DNA of 64,000 nt from Knoellia locipacati (GTDB lineage: Bacteria > Actinomycetota > Actinomycetes > Actinomycetales > Dermatophilaceae), in assembly GCF_007992835.1 (NCBI RefSeq), contig NZ_BKBA01000003.1, forward strand, positions 1-64,000, given 5' to 3'. Positions 46,001-54,904 of the stretch are shown here, in pieces; the first letter of the stretch is position 1; the number at the start of each line of letters is the position of its first letter. The notes beneath the pieces were generated by a model. The model was not told where the DNA came from, did not search any database, and was given only the letters and a program-made list of their open reading frames with translations. Both the position numbers and the translations under genes were made by a program.

Positions 46001-47470
46001 ATGTCCGTCCGCCGATCCCTCGTCGCGACCCTGGTGAGCGCGGGCGCGCTCGTCGCCGGGCTCGCAGCCCCCGCCGTGGGCGCCCCGGCCGTGGGCGCCC
46101 CGACCGAACCCGTGACCCCTGCTGCCGCCCCGGTCGGCAACGCCGTCCGCGGGCACGACGTGCCCGTGCTGCGACGCGGCGACTCTCGGCTCGCGCCCGC
46201 GTCGCCGGGTGCCCGCTCGGCGGCGGCGTCGTCGGTGCCCGAGCTCCCGGGCTACTGCGCCACCGGCTACAAGCCGGGCAGGCTGCTCAGCAAGGCGAGC
46301 TTCGAGGGCTCGCTCCCCTACCCGGCCGACTCCTACGGCTTCAACGCGACGACGAGCGGCGGCGCGACGGACGGCAGCTACAACGCGTCGAGCACCATCA
46401 GCGCCGGCGCCTCGGTCCTCACCTACGTCAACAGCACTCACGTCGCCGTCCCCGCCGGGACGCGCATTGGGATGTCGTTCTCCTACAAGGGATCCGGCAA
46501 CGACACGGTGGGCTTCTCGGTCAACAACTCCGGCGGCAGCCTGGCGCCCAACGAGGACTGGAGCCACGTCGCGCTCGACGTCACCTCCGAGGCCCGCACC
46601 AACGCCGGCTACATCGACGCCTTCTTCTTCAACGACACGACGGCCACCTCCACCCAGGCCTCGTCGCTGCGGGTCGACGAGGTCCGCGTCTACACCTGCG
46701 TCCCCACCCCGTTCACCCGGGGCGACTGGACCGGCGACCAGCGGGTCGACCTCATGGGGATCCACGGCAACGGCAACCTCTACCTCTATCCGGGCAAGGG
46801 CAACGGCGGGGTGAGCAGCGGCCAGCTCGTCGGCCCCGGCTGGTCCTCCTTCACCTGGGCCGGCTCCCCCGGCGACGTCGACAGCAACAGCGTGACCGAC
46901 CTGCTCGGGGTCTCGGGTGACGGGCGCCTCTACCTGTACTCCGGACGAGGCGGTGGCCGCTTCCAGGCCGCCCGCCAGATCGGCAACGGCTGGGGCGGGT
47001 TCACCGCGATCGTCACCCCCACCGACATGACCGGCGACGGCAGCCCGGACCTCATCGCCCGTGACTCCGCGGGCACCCTCGGCCTCTACGCGTTCGACAC
47101 CTTCGGCGACATCTCCAAGGTCAAGGACATCGGCTTCAAGTTCAACGCCATGAAGTGGATCATCGGCATGGGTGACCTCAACCGCGACAGCCGTGGTGAC
47201 GTCGTCGCCGTCAACAGCACCGACGGCTGCCTCTACGCCTACAACGCGACCGCCACCTCGACGCTCAGCCTCAAGGGCAAGGTCGGCTGCGGGTGGAGCT
47301 CGATGACCTGGCTGACGAGCGCCGGCGACCTCAACGGCGACGGCTTCGGCGACCTCACCGCGCGCGCCGCCGACGGCTCGCTGTGGTTCTACCCGGGCCG
47401 CTCCGGCGGCGGCGTCTACTCCGGCGTCAAGGTCGGTTCGAGCTGGGGCTCGATGAAGTTCATCCTCTGA
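46001..47470 (+). CDS. secreted FG-GAP repeat protein
   Basis: A 489-residue exported protein. Signal peptide MSVRRSLVATLVSAGALVAGLAAPAVGA. Residues 75-235 are a lectin-like jelly-roll candidate (LPGYCATGYKPGRLLSKASFEGSLPY, later SSLRVDEVRVYTC). Five FG-GAP blades then follow, each with a calcium loop (DWTGDQRVD, DVDSNSVTD, DMTGDGSPD, DLNRDSRGD, DLNGDGFGD) and an LYLYPG or LWFYPG strand. No catalytic motif. It is a close relative of the protein encoded at 52.5-54.0 kb and may bind envelope polysaccharide. The start ATG 46001 is preferred over the upstream reading because it begins the signal peptide. Confidence 0.85.
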   Translation: MSVRRSLVATLVSAGALVAGLAAPAVGAPAVGAPTEPVTPAAAPVGNAVRGHDVPVLRRGDSRLAPASPGARSAAASSVPELPGYCATGYKPGRLLSKASFEGSLPYPADSYGFNATTSGGATDGSYNASSTISAGASVLTYVNSTHVAVPAGTRIGMSFSYKGSGNDTVGFSVNNSGGSLAPNEDWSHVALDVTSEARTNAGYIDAFFFNDTTATSTQASSLRVDEVRVYTCVPTPFTRGDWTGDQRVDLMGIHGNGNLYLYPGKGNGGVSSGQLVGPGWSSFTWAGSPGDVDSNSVTDLLGVSGDGRLYLYSGRGGGRFQAARQIGNGWGGFTAIVTPTDMTGDGSPDLIARDSAGTLGLYAFDTFGDISKVKDIGFKFNAMKWIIGMGDLNRDSRGDVVAVNSTDGCLYAYNATATSTLSLKGKVGCGWSSMTWLTSAGDLNGDGFGDLTARAADGSLWFYPGRSGGGVYSGVKVGSSWGSMKFIL

Positions 47471-47477
47471 CACCACG

Positions 47478-47520
47478 CACGAAGGAGCCCGGGTCGCGTT
47501 GCGACCCGGGCTCCTTCGTG
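47478..47520. terminator. perfect 20-bp terminator
   Basis: CACGAAGGAGCCCGGGTCGC-gtt-GCGACCCGGGCTCCTTCGTG between convergent genes. The core GAAGGAGCCC is the same as in the terminator at 43.8 kb. Confidence 0.93.
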
Positions 47521-47549
47521 TCGACGGGCCGCTCCTGCGACCCGTCCGC

Positions 47550-50141
47550 TCACTCGCCCCGCAGGCCGAGCACCTCGCGCAGGATCGTGGAGGAGCGCCG
47601 ACCGTCGTGGTGCTCCGCGACGTATGCCGGCCCCGCGGCCGCCGCTGCCCGTGCCTCGTCGCGCTCGGCGACGAGCCGCTCGACGACCTCGCGCAGCGTG
47701 TCGGGCGTGGCCTCGACGATCGGGTTGGTCCCGGGGAAGCCGGCCCGCACCTCGTCGGTGACGTGACCGACGACGACCCGGCCGGCCGCGAGGGCCTGCA
47801 CGGCCATGACGCCGTAGCTGCCGAGGGTGAACTGGTCGAGCACGATGTCGGCGTCGGCGATCGCCGCGGGCATCCCGTCGGGCGCGACGCCCTCGAGCAG
47901 GCGGTACTCGACGAGACCGGCCTCGGCGAGGGGGCGCACGGCGGCCTCGACGTGGTCGGTTCCCTTGATCGACGCGCGGCTCGGGGCGTGCAGGACGACC
48001 GGGACGTCGCGCTCCATGGCCGGGGTGTCGGTGCTCCACCGCTGCGGGTCGACGACGACCGGGAGCAGATGGGCCCCCGGGACGTCCTCGAGCAGGTCCG
48101 GCGTGGAGACGAAGACGGGGCCGTCGAACGCCGTGACGAGCGGGTGGAGGACCTCCCACTGGCGCTGCAGCCGCGCGGTGAGGTCGTCGTCGGGGTCGGC
48201 GAACGGCGACCACGGCGAGGACTGCGCGTGACGGCGCGGGTTGCGGATCTCGCTGCCGTGCAGCACGAGGCCGACCTCGACGCCGACCGAGCGCAGCACG
48301 GGGACGTCACCGGTGAAGTCACGACCGTGGCGCAGGCCGAAGATGGGACGTCCGGCCTCGAGGAGCACGTGCGTCCACTGCTCCAGGCCTCGCGCCTCGA
48401 GGCTCTGGGCCCAGCGGGGGTCGTTGGCGTAGGTCGCGGCCGGGACGATCTCGTCGGCCTCGAAGAGGATGGGGCTGCCGCGGTCGACCGAGATGACCTC
48501 GGTGCGGACGCCGTCGACGTCGCGCTCGACGGCCTTGGCCCAGGCCCAGGCCTGACCAGCCATGTTGGCGGGCCCGATGACGAGGACCGAGGCCCGGTCG
48601 TTGCGGACGAACGGCTCCTCGCGCAGCCCCTCGAGCGGGGTCGAGCGCTCGGGCTCGTGCACAACCTCGTCGCCGAGGATGCCGCGGTAGACGTCGCGCA
48701 GGACGCGCTCCTGGCGGTCCCACGCGAACGGCGTGAGCAGCTCGGGGTCGTCGGCGATGCGCGCCCGCAGGGCGTCCCGCCGGCCCCAGATGTCACGGAA
48801 GGCGCTGACGAACGACGCCGTGTCCTTCGCGACGTGGACGGCACCGACACCGTGCTTCTCGACGAACTCGGCCGTGGCCCGGGTGTCGCTCACGAGCATC
48901 GGGATGCCCGCGTGGAGGTACTCGAAGACCTTGTTGGGCAGGGCCACCTCGTGGCTGCCGTAGTGGTGGATCGGGAGCAGGCCGACGTCGGCGGTCCGCA
49001 GGTAGGCCGCCACCTCGTCGGGTCGCACCGGGTCGAGCAGGTGGAGCCGGTCGGCCACGCCGAGGCGCACCGCGAGCTTGTGCAGGGACTTGGCCGCCGC
49101 GATCTCGCGGTGGGGCACGGCGACGACGGCGAGGTGGACGTCGGGCAGGTCGACGAGGGCCTCGACGGCCGTGTCGACGCCACGCACCGCGGTCACGCCG
49201 CCGCTGTAGACCATGAGCGGCACGTCGGGCGCCAGGCCCACGTCGTCGCGGATCGTGCGCTCGACGACGTGGTCGGCGGCGCCGAGCATGGGGCTGTTCA
49301 TGACGACCGCAGGCACGACGGGCAGCCGGTGGTCGCTCCTGAGCTGGTCCGCGAGCGGCTCGGTCACGGTGACCACCGCGTCGGCGTCGCGGACGTACTC
49401 GCTCTCGAGGTCGAGGTAGCCGGCGCGGCGGCGCACCGTGCGCGGGCCATAGATCGACAGGCCACGCACGTACTCGTGCGCGTCGTAGACCCAGGCGGCC
49501 GGGCGTCCCTGCGCCTTGCGCCGTGCCACGGCACGCGAGGCCACGCCGACGAGGTGGACGTCGTGGGCGTGCAGCACGTCCCAGTCGAGCTGGTCGAGCA
49601 CCGGGCCGAAGGCCAGCTCGTAGTCGTCGATCTCCGGGAGGATCCGGCGCCACTGCGCGGCATACGGGGTCCTGTGGGTGACCCCGTCGACGGCCTTCCA
49701 GGCACGCGTCTCGTACGAGCGGAGGCGACGGTCGGCACCCGAGCGGGCCCGGGCGAGGAAGCGCCGGGCCTTGATCGAGCCGCGACGCCCCTGCGTCACG
49801 AGTCCGGCGCCGCTCTCGGCCTCGCGTCGGCGCAGGCTCGCCTCGAGGTCGAGGGTGCGGCGGTGCGCCGGGTCCATGGCGAGGTCGAGCCGGGCCCGAC
49901 GCTCCTTCTTGCGGGCGGCGGCCGCGTCGCGCATGCGCCACGCGACCGGCACCCGCAGGATCCGGACGTTGCCGAACCGGCGCTCCTCGCGCACCCCGGA
50001 CGAGGCGTACCCGAGCAGGGTCACGTCGAGGCCCGCGTCGGCGAGGGTGAGCCCCATCTTGAGGACCCTGGTGTCGTGGGCGATGTCGTTGCCCACCATC
50101 ATCACGATCTTGGGGGCGCCACCCTGCGCCCGGGCCGCCAC
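47550..50141 (-). CDS. two-domain glycosyltransferase
   Basis: An 863-residue protein. Residues 1-460 are a GT4 enzyme: MMVGNDIAHDTRVLKMGLTLADAG, LDWDVLHAHDVHLVGVASRAV, VYSGGVTAVRGVDTAVEAL and LPNKVFEYLHAGIPMLVSDT. A second glycosyltransferase-like domain, from about 485 to the end, reads VLVIGPANMAGQAWAWAKAVE, FVSTPDLLEDVPGAHLLPVVVD and ADADIVLDQFTLGSYGVMAVQALAAGRVVVGHV. The second domain is paralogous to the whole protein encoded at 59.6-60.7 kb. The GTG start at 50141 is 2 bp after the stop of the dehydrogenase gene. It probably adds two consecutive sugars to one polymer. Confidence 0.85.
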   Translation of the reverse strand: MAARAQGGAPKIVMMVGNDIAHDTRVLKMGLTLADAGLDVTLLGYASSGVREERRFGNVRILRVPVAWRMRDAAAARKKERRARLDLAMDPAHRRTLDLEASLRRREAESGAGLVTQGRRGSIKARRFLARARSGADRRLRSYETRAWKAVDGVTHRTPYAAQWRRILPEIDDYELAFGPVLDQLDWDVLHAHDVHLVGVASRAVARRKAQGRPAAWVYDAHEYVRGLSIYGPRTVRRRAGYLDLESEYVRDADAVVTVTEPLADQLRSDHRLPVVPAVVMNSPMLGAADHVVERTIRDDVGLAPDVPLMVYSGGVTAVRGVDTAVEALVDLPDVHLAVVAVPHREIAAAKSLHKLAVRLGVADRLHLLDPVRPDEVAAYLRTADVGLLPIHHYGSHEVALPNKVFEYLHAGIPMLVSDTRATAEFVEKHGVGAVHVAKDTASFVSAFRDIWGRRDALRARIADDPELLTPFAWDRQERVLRDVYRGILGDEVVHEPERSTPLEGLREEPFVRNDRASVLVIGPANMAGQAWAWAKAVERDVDGVRTEVISVDRGSPILFEADEIVPAATYANDPRWAQSLEARGLEQWTHVLLEAGRPIFGLRHGRDFTGDVPVLRSVGVEVGLVLHGSEIRNPRRHAQSSPWSPFADPDDDLTARLQRQWEVLHPLVTAFDGPVFVSTPDLLEDVPGAHLLPVVVDPQRWSTDTPAMERDVPVVLHAPSRASIKGTDHVEAAVRPLAEAGLVEYRLLEGVAPDGMPAAIADADIVLDQFTLGSYGVMAVQALAAGRVVVGHVTDEVRAGFPGTNPIVEATPDTLREVVERLVAERDEARAAAAAGPAYVAEHHDGRRSSTILREVLGLRGE

Positions 50142-50143
50142 GG

Positions 50144-51454
50144 TCAGCCCGCGGCGGGCTCGGTGGCTGCCACGCCCACGGTGCGGTGCGTGACCCCGGG
50201 CCAGTCGGCGGCCTGCGTGAGGCGGCGACCGTCGACGAGCGTCTTGAGACCGGGCAGGTCCGCGGGGGTGAGCTCGCGGTACTCGGCGTGGTCGGCCTGG
50301 ATGACGGCCGCGTCGACCGGCTCACCGAGGTGGTAGGCCGTGAAGCCCAGCGACTCGAGCTCCTCGTCGCTGTAGAGCGGGTCGTGCACGAGGACGTCGG
50401 CGCCCAGGCCCTTGAGCGAGGTCACGGTGTCGAAGACGCCCGAGAACGCGGTCTCCTTGACGCCACCGCGGTAGGCGGCGCCGAGGACGACGACCTTGGC
50501 ACCGGCGAGGTCGCCGTGGGCGCCCTCGAGGAGGTTGGTCGTGTATGCCGGCATCGCAGCGTTCGCGGCCCGCGCGGCGCTGACGACGGTCGCGGCCGGG
50601 TCGGTGTGCAGGTAGAGGCGCGGGTAGACCGGGATGCAGTGCCCACCGACGGCGATGCCGGGACGGTGGATGTGGCTGTAGGGCTGGCTGTTGCTCGCGT
50701 CGATGACCTGGAAGACGTCGATGCCCTGCGTCGCCGCGAACTGCGCGAACTGGTTGGCCAGGCCGATGTTGACGTCGCGGTAGGTCGTCTCGGCGAGCTT
50801 GGCGAGCTCGGAGGCCTCGGCCGCGCCGAGGTCCCAGACGCCGTTGCCGCGCTCGAGGTCGGGGCGCTCGTTGAAGTCGAGGACCGCCTCGTAGAACTCG
50901 CGGGCCTTGTCGGCGCCGGCCTGCGAGAGACCGCCGATGAGCTTGGGGTACTTGCGCAGGTCCTCGAAGACGCGGCCGGTGAGGACGCGCTCGGGGCTGA
51001 AGACGAGGTGGAAGTCCTTGCCCTCGACGAGGCCGGAGCCCTCCTCGATCATCGGCTTCCAGCGGTTGCGGGTCGTGCCGACGGGCAGCGTGGTCTCGTA
51101 GGAGACGAGCGTGCCGGGCGTGAGGTGCTTGGAGAGCTCGCGGGTGGCGCTGTCCATCCAGCCGAAGTCGGGCTTGCCGTCGCCGTCGACGAAGAGCGGG
51201 ACGACGAGGACGATCGCGTCGGCGCCGGGGACGGCGTCGGCGTAGTCGGTGGTCGCGCGCAGGCGGCCGGCGGGCACGAGCTCGGTCAGCTTCTCCTGGA
51301 GGTGTGCCTCACCGGGGAAGGGCTCGCGCGCCTCGTTGACCGAGTCCACGGTCGCTTGGTTGACATCGACGCCCACGACGTCGTGTCCCTTGCTCGCGAA
51401 CTGCACCGCGAGGGGCAGCCCGATCTTGCCGAGGGCAACAACGCAGATCTTCAC
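50144..51454 (-). CDS. UDP-sugar 6-dehydrogenase (UDP-N-acetylhexosaminuronate type)
   Basis: A 436-residue nucleotide-sugar dehydrogenase that oxidises C6 of UDP-GlcNAc or UDP-ManNAc twice with NAD. Motifs: NAD-binding CVVALGKIGLPLAVQFASKG; PERVLTGRVFEDLRKYPKLIGG; KLAETTYRDVNIGLANQFA; and the catalytic cysteine in GIAVGGHCIPVYPRLY. The group includes WbpA, WecC and TviB. With the epimerase, dehydrogenase, aminotransferase and acyltransferase encoded nearby it fits the WbpA step. The GTG start at 51454 is chosen because a -10 TATGAT and a GGA site lie just upstream; the longer reading has an unrelated N-terminus. Confidence 0.92.
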   Translation of the reverse strand: MKICVVALGKIGLPLAVQFASKGHDVVGVDVNQATVDSVNEAREPFPGEAHLQEKLTELVPAGRLRATTDYADAVPGADAIVLVVPLFVDGDGKPDFGWMDSATRELSKHLTPGTLVSYETTLPVGTTRNRWKPMIEEGSGLVEGKDFHLVFSPERVLTGRVFEDLRKYPKLIGGLSQAGADKAREFYEAVLDFNERPDLERGNGVWDLGAAEASELAKLAETTYRDVNIGLANQFAQFAATQGIDVFQVIDASNSQPYSHIHRPGIAVGGHCIPVYPRLYLHTDPAATVVSAARAANAAMPAYTTNLLEGAHGDLAGAKVVVLGAAYRGGVKETAFSGVFDTVTSLKGLGADVLVHDPLYSDEELESLGFTAYHLGEPVDAAVIQADHAEYRELTPADLPGLKTLVDGRRLTQAADWPGVTHRTVGVAATEPAAG

Positions 51455-51491
51455 TGGGGTTCCGTCCTGATCGAGAGAAGGCGACCCCCAG

Positions 51492-51497
51492 ATCATA
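51492..51497 (-). promoter_or_regulatory. -10 box of the UDP-sugar dehydrogenase operon
   Basis: TATGAT on the minus strand, about 38 nt before GTG 51454. It is the closest match to a consensus -10 in the window. Confidence 0.55.
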
Positions 51498-51565
51498 CGG
51501 ATTCCCGGCACCGGCCGACGACGCGCACGTTCCCGCCCGGCTCGGGCCGGGCGGGGACGCCGACG

Positions 51566-52543
51566 TCAGGACCCGATGATCGAGGACTGCGAGTAGGGGT
51601 ACAGGTGGACCACGAACGGCAGCCCGGCCAGCCACTGCACCGACGTGTAGGTCGTCCAGGCGCCGCAGTTGACCCCGGTGGGCAGCGGCGCCGTCATGTC
51701 GAGGGACTGGCCGATGTGGTGGGTCTGGTAGTCGAAGGTCTTCACCGTCCGGGTCGTCGCCACCGTCCTGCAGGCAGGGTTGGCCGGCACGAGGAAGCTC
51801 TGCACCGCGAACGTCGAGGACCCCTTGGCCGGGAAGGTCCGGCGCGGGCAGCCGGCGCCGCCGGGTCCGTAGCAGTTGGTGAGGTAGACGTCGCTGCGCG
51901 CGTCGATCTTCGTGGCGCCCGCCGGCGGCAGGTAGCGGAAGATCGGGGCCATCTTGCGCACGGTGGTGTCGCCGGCCTCGAACATCTGCACGCCGTAGGT
52001 CTGGCGCGAGATCCCGAGACGCTGTGTCGTCAGGGTGCCCTGGACGTCACCGACGAAGCCGCTGTAGAGCGTCGCGCGGCCCGGGGTGGCGTAGTGCGAG
52101 TTGACGTAGACGCGCAGTCGGCAGTGGTAGGTGCCGGCCGTCGGCGCCACGAAGAGGAGGCGCTGCGAGACGGGCGTGAGGCCGTTGCGTGCGAGCAGGT
52201 TGGTGCCGGTCCACGACTCCTTGAGGATCGTGCCGTCGGGCCGCTCGCAGGTGATCTTCTGGCCGATGGCGTTGCGGTCCGGGTAGCCGTCGTAGACCTT
52301 GCTCTCGGCACGGAGCAGCCTTGCCTCCCCCGCTGCCAGCGTGAGGGTGAGCGTGGCGCGCACCTCGCCCAGGCTCGTCGGTGGCCGCTCGGTCATGACG
52401 AGACCGCGCGGCGCGTAGGCGACCTTGACGTAGGCCCACGCCGTCGAGGTCTGCCCGACGACGACCACGACGAGGGCCAGGGCGAGGGCGACGAGTCCCC
52501 CGCGCCGCACGGCCCGACCGGTGCCGACCGCGAGCGCGTTCAC
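51566..52543 (-). CDS. secreted protein of unknown function
   Basis: A 325-residue exported protein. The N-terminal hydrophobic segment (GGLVALALALVVVVVG) is followed by AWAYVK. The rest is beta-rich with conserved-looking Cys pairs (ITCERPDG, YHCRLRVYVNSHY, TNCYGPGGAGCPRR, NPACRT, VNCGAW). I do not recognise a family. GTG 52543 overlaps the stop of the FG-GAP gene (GTGA), so the two exported proteins are made together and may form a pair. Confidence 0.6.
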   Translation of the reverse strand: MNALAVGTGRAVRRGGLVALALALVVVVVGQTSTAWAYVKVAYAPRGLVMTERPPTSLGEVRATLTLTLAAGEARLLRAESKVYDGYPDRNAIGQKITCERPDGTILKESWTGTNLLARNGLTPVSQRLLFVAPTAGTYHCRLRVYVNSHYATPGRATLYSGFVGDVQGTLTTQRLGISRQTYGVQMFEAGDTTVRKMAPIFRYLPPAGATKIDARSDVYLTNCYGPGGAGCPRRTFPAKGSSTFAVQSFLVPANPACRTVATTRTVKTFDYQTHHIGQSLDMTAPLPTGVNCGAWTTYTSVQWLAGLPFVVHLYPYSQSSIIGS

Positions 52544-54039
52544 AGGATCACCGCCATGGCGTTCCAGCCGGACCCGACCTTGGTACCGCTGCGGACTCCT
52601 CCGCCGGCCTTGCCGGGATAGAACCAGAGCCCGCCGTCGGCGGCGCGGGCGACGAGGTCGCCGAGCCGGTCGCCGTCGAGGTCACCGGGAGAGGCGAGGA
52701 AGGTCATCCCCGACCAGCCGCAGCCGACCTTGGACGCCGAGCCGAGGGCGAGCGACGGGGTCGTGACGTAGGCGTAGAGGCAGCCGTTACCGCGGTTGAC
52801 GCCCACGGTGTCGCCCCGGCGGTCGGCGTTGAGGTCGCCCATGCCGATGATCCACGACATGCCGTTCCAGCCGCTGCCGAGCTGCTTGCGGTAGCGCAGG
52901 GCACCGGTGGACGAGAACGAGTAGAGGTGGAGGGTCGAGTCCGAGCGCCGGGCGAGCAGCTCGGGCACGCCGTCGAGGTCCATGTCAGTCGGCGTCGCGA
53001 AGGCGGTCATCGCGCCCCAGCCCGAGCCGACCTGGGTGCGGGCCCTGAACGCGCCACCGCCGACCCCGGCGTGGAGGTACATGCGACCGTCGGCGCCGCG
53101 ACCCACGAGGTCGGAGCGGCGGTCGCCGGTGACGTCGCCCGGGCTGCCGACCCACGTGTAGGTCGACCAGCCGCCACCGATGCGGACACCGCTGCTCACG
53201 GCGCCGGTGCCGCGGCCGGGGTACAGCCAGAGGTCGCCGGCCTCGGTGACCCCGAAGAGGTCCACGACCGCGTCGCCCGTCCAGTCACCGCGGATGCCCG
53301 TGGCCGGCGGCGGCGGTGGCACCGTGGGAGCTGCGCAGGACCAGACGCGGACGTCGTCGATCTCGATGGTGCTCAGCGGGCCGCCACCGGTGAGGAGGTC
53401 GACGAAGACTTCGGCGGTCGCGAAGTCGGCTGCAGCCGAGGCGTCGACCCGCACGGTGCGCCACTCGGCCGACGGCGCGAGCGCGCCGCTCTGGTCGTTG
53501 ACGTAGAGGCCGGCCTCGCCGGCGTCGAAGGTTCCGCGGTAGGTCAACGACACATAGAGGCTCGCCTTGGGGTCCACGGACGTGTAGATCGGGTTGATGA
53601 CGCTTTCGAACGGCTCCTCACCCGAAGACGCGGACTCGGCCACTAGGTCGCCCTCCGGCGCCGGCCCCACCTGCGGAGGGCCGACCGTCCAGCCGACCGA
53701 GTAGTCGGGGTTGGGCACCCTGCCGTCCTCGAACCCGGCGGTGGCGTAGGCCGCGCGGACCTGCTGCCCCGTGGGACACACGGTCTCGACGGTCGGCAGC
53801 GCGGCCGCCGCCGCAGCCTCGCGTCGGGGCACGACCCCGTCGGCCCCGATTCGTCCGGACGCGCGCCGGTCGGTTCCCGTCGCGGTCGCGCCGGAGCCCA
53901 CGGGTCCCGGCCGGTCGAGCCGGGTCAGCGACCCCGGACGTGGTTCTGCGGCCCCGGCGGGTGCCGTCGCGACGAGCGCTGCCGCTGCGACGAGACCTCC
54001 CACGAGTGCCGTCGACATGGTGCGCGCCACGAACTGCAT
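52540..54039 (-). CDS. secreted FG-GAP repeat protein (paralogue)
   Basis: A 499-residue exported protein with the same plan as the one at 46.0-47.5 kb: signal peptide (MSTALVGGLVAAAALVATAPAGA), a jelly-roll-like domain ending IEIDDVRVWSC, a Pro-rich linker, then five FG-GAP blades with loops DWTGDAVVD, DVTGDRRSD, DMDLDGVPE, DLNADRRGD and DLDGDRLGD. The C-terminal GLWFYPGKAGGGVRSGTKVGSGW closely matches its paralogue. It lies inside the polysaccharide locus and overlaps an unknown secreted gene, which suggests binding of the polymer or attachment to the surface. Confidence 0.85.
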   Translation of the reverse strand: MQFVARTMSTALVGGLVAAAALVATAPAGAAEPRPGSLTRLDRPGPVGSGATATGTDRRASGRIGADGVVPRREAAAAAALPTVETVCPTGQQVRAAYATAGFEDGRVPNPDYSVGWTVGPPQVGPAPEGDLVAESASSGEEPFESVINPIYTSVDPKASLYVSLTYRGTFDAGEAGLYVNDQSGALAPSAEWRTVRVDASAAADFATAEVFVDLLTGGGPLSTIEIDDVRVWSCAAPTVPPPPPATGIRGDWTGDAVVDLFGVTEAGDLWLYPGRGTGAVSSGVRIGGGWSTYTWVGSPGDVTGDRRSDLVGRGADGRMYLHAGVGGGAFRARTQVGSGWGAMTAFATPTDMDLDGVPELLARRSDSTLHLYSFSSTGALRYRKQLGSGWNGMSWIIGMGDLNADRRGDTVGVNRGNGCLYAYVTTPSLALGSASKVGCGWSGMTFLASPGDLDGDRLGDLVARAADGGLWFYPGKAGGGVRSGTKVGSGWNAMAVIL

Positions 54040-54157
54040 GCTTCTCCCCTGGTTCCACGAGGCAGGAGCCAGCGTCCCCCTCGTCGCGGCACCGTAGCAA
54101 CGAGTGGCACGAAGCGCACGCCTTCGGGAGAAATGTTCCCGAACCGAGAGGCAGGGG

Positions 54158-54904
54158 TCAGCCGCGCACGCGCCGCGCCGCCGCGCGTGCCAGGCGCCGC
54201 GACCCGGCCACTGGATCCTCGCGGAGCACCGCCACGGCACGCTTGACCTTGACCGCCGGACCCTGGGCCGCCCTCGCCGTGGCCTCGCGGGCGCTCTTGC
54301 GGGCCGCCGCGAGCTCCTGCTCGAGGGCCTGCCGCTGCGACTTCGCGCTGGTCTGGAGGTCGTCGAGCCGCACCCGCAGCAGGCGGGCCTCCTCGTCGGA
54401 GCCCCGCAGACGCTCGGTGAGCTGGTAGACGGACGCGCGCAGGGCGACGCCCTCGACGACCCACTCGTTGGCGAGCCGCAGCGCGGCGCGCTCGTCCGTG
54501 GCGACGGGCGTCTGCGAGAGGTATGCCGTGACCGGCACCTCCGCGTCGCGCGTCACGCTGAGCACGGTGCGGGCACGCCGGTGGGCGACCCCCTGGGCTC
54601 GCACGACGCGCAGACCGTGCTCCGTGGCGGCCGCGAGGAGAGGTCCGACGGGCAGGGCCGAGGGCTCCGCGACGAGCGCGAGCACGCCAATGCCGCCGTC
54701 GCCGATGGCGTCGGCCAGACGGCCGAGCGCGGCGACCTCGTCACCGAGCTGGGCGTGGGCGACGACGACCGAGCGGCCGTCGGCCTCGGTCCCGGCCTCC
54801 TCGGGCACGGCACCGCGCAGCGCCTCGGAGTCGTCGAGCAGGCTGACGCCGGCCGTGTCGCCCAGGCCCGTCCGCGTGGTCTGGACGTAGTCGGTCAGAG
54901 ACAT
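54158..54904 (-). CDS. coiled-coil protein of unknown function
   Basis: A 248-residue protein. The first 130 residues have a Rossmann-like rhythm (SVVVAHAQLGDEVAALGRLADAIGDGGIGVLALVAEPSALPVGPLLAAATEHGLRVV broken by loops). From about residue 145 a long charged helix follows (ASVYQLTERLRGSDEEARLLRVRL to LEQELAAARKSAREATARAA). The C-terminus is very basic. No catalytic motif. It starts immediately before the methyltransferase stop (cat and tca adjacent), so the two genes are cotranscribed, and the protein probably assists the methyltransferase or a glycosyltransferase. Confidence 0.6.
   Translation of the reverse strand: MSLTDYVQTTRTGLGDTAGVSLLDDSEALRGAVPEEAGTEADGRSVVVAHAQLGDEVAALGRLADAIGDGGIGVLALVAEPSALPVGPLLAAATEHGLRVVRAQGVAHRRARTVLSVTRDAEVPVTAYLSQTPVATDERAALRLANEWVVEGVALRASVYQLTERLRGSDEEARLLRVRLDDLQTSAKSQRQALEQELAAARKSAREATARAAQGPAVKVKRAVAVLREDPVAGSRRLARAAARRVRG

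Noticed and set aside
45980-48850. 956-codon leftward open frame
   Set aside because: Runs antisense to the FG-GAP gene, through a perfect terminator and into another frame of a glycosyltransferase.
47499-50336. 945-codon rightward open frame
   Set aside because: Antisense to the two-domain glycosyltransferase, whose protein has clear GT4 motifs.
50186-52621. 811-codon rightward open frame
   Set aside because: Antisense to the UDP-sugar dehydrogenase and the secreted protein; Gly/Val/Asp-rich shadow.
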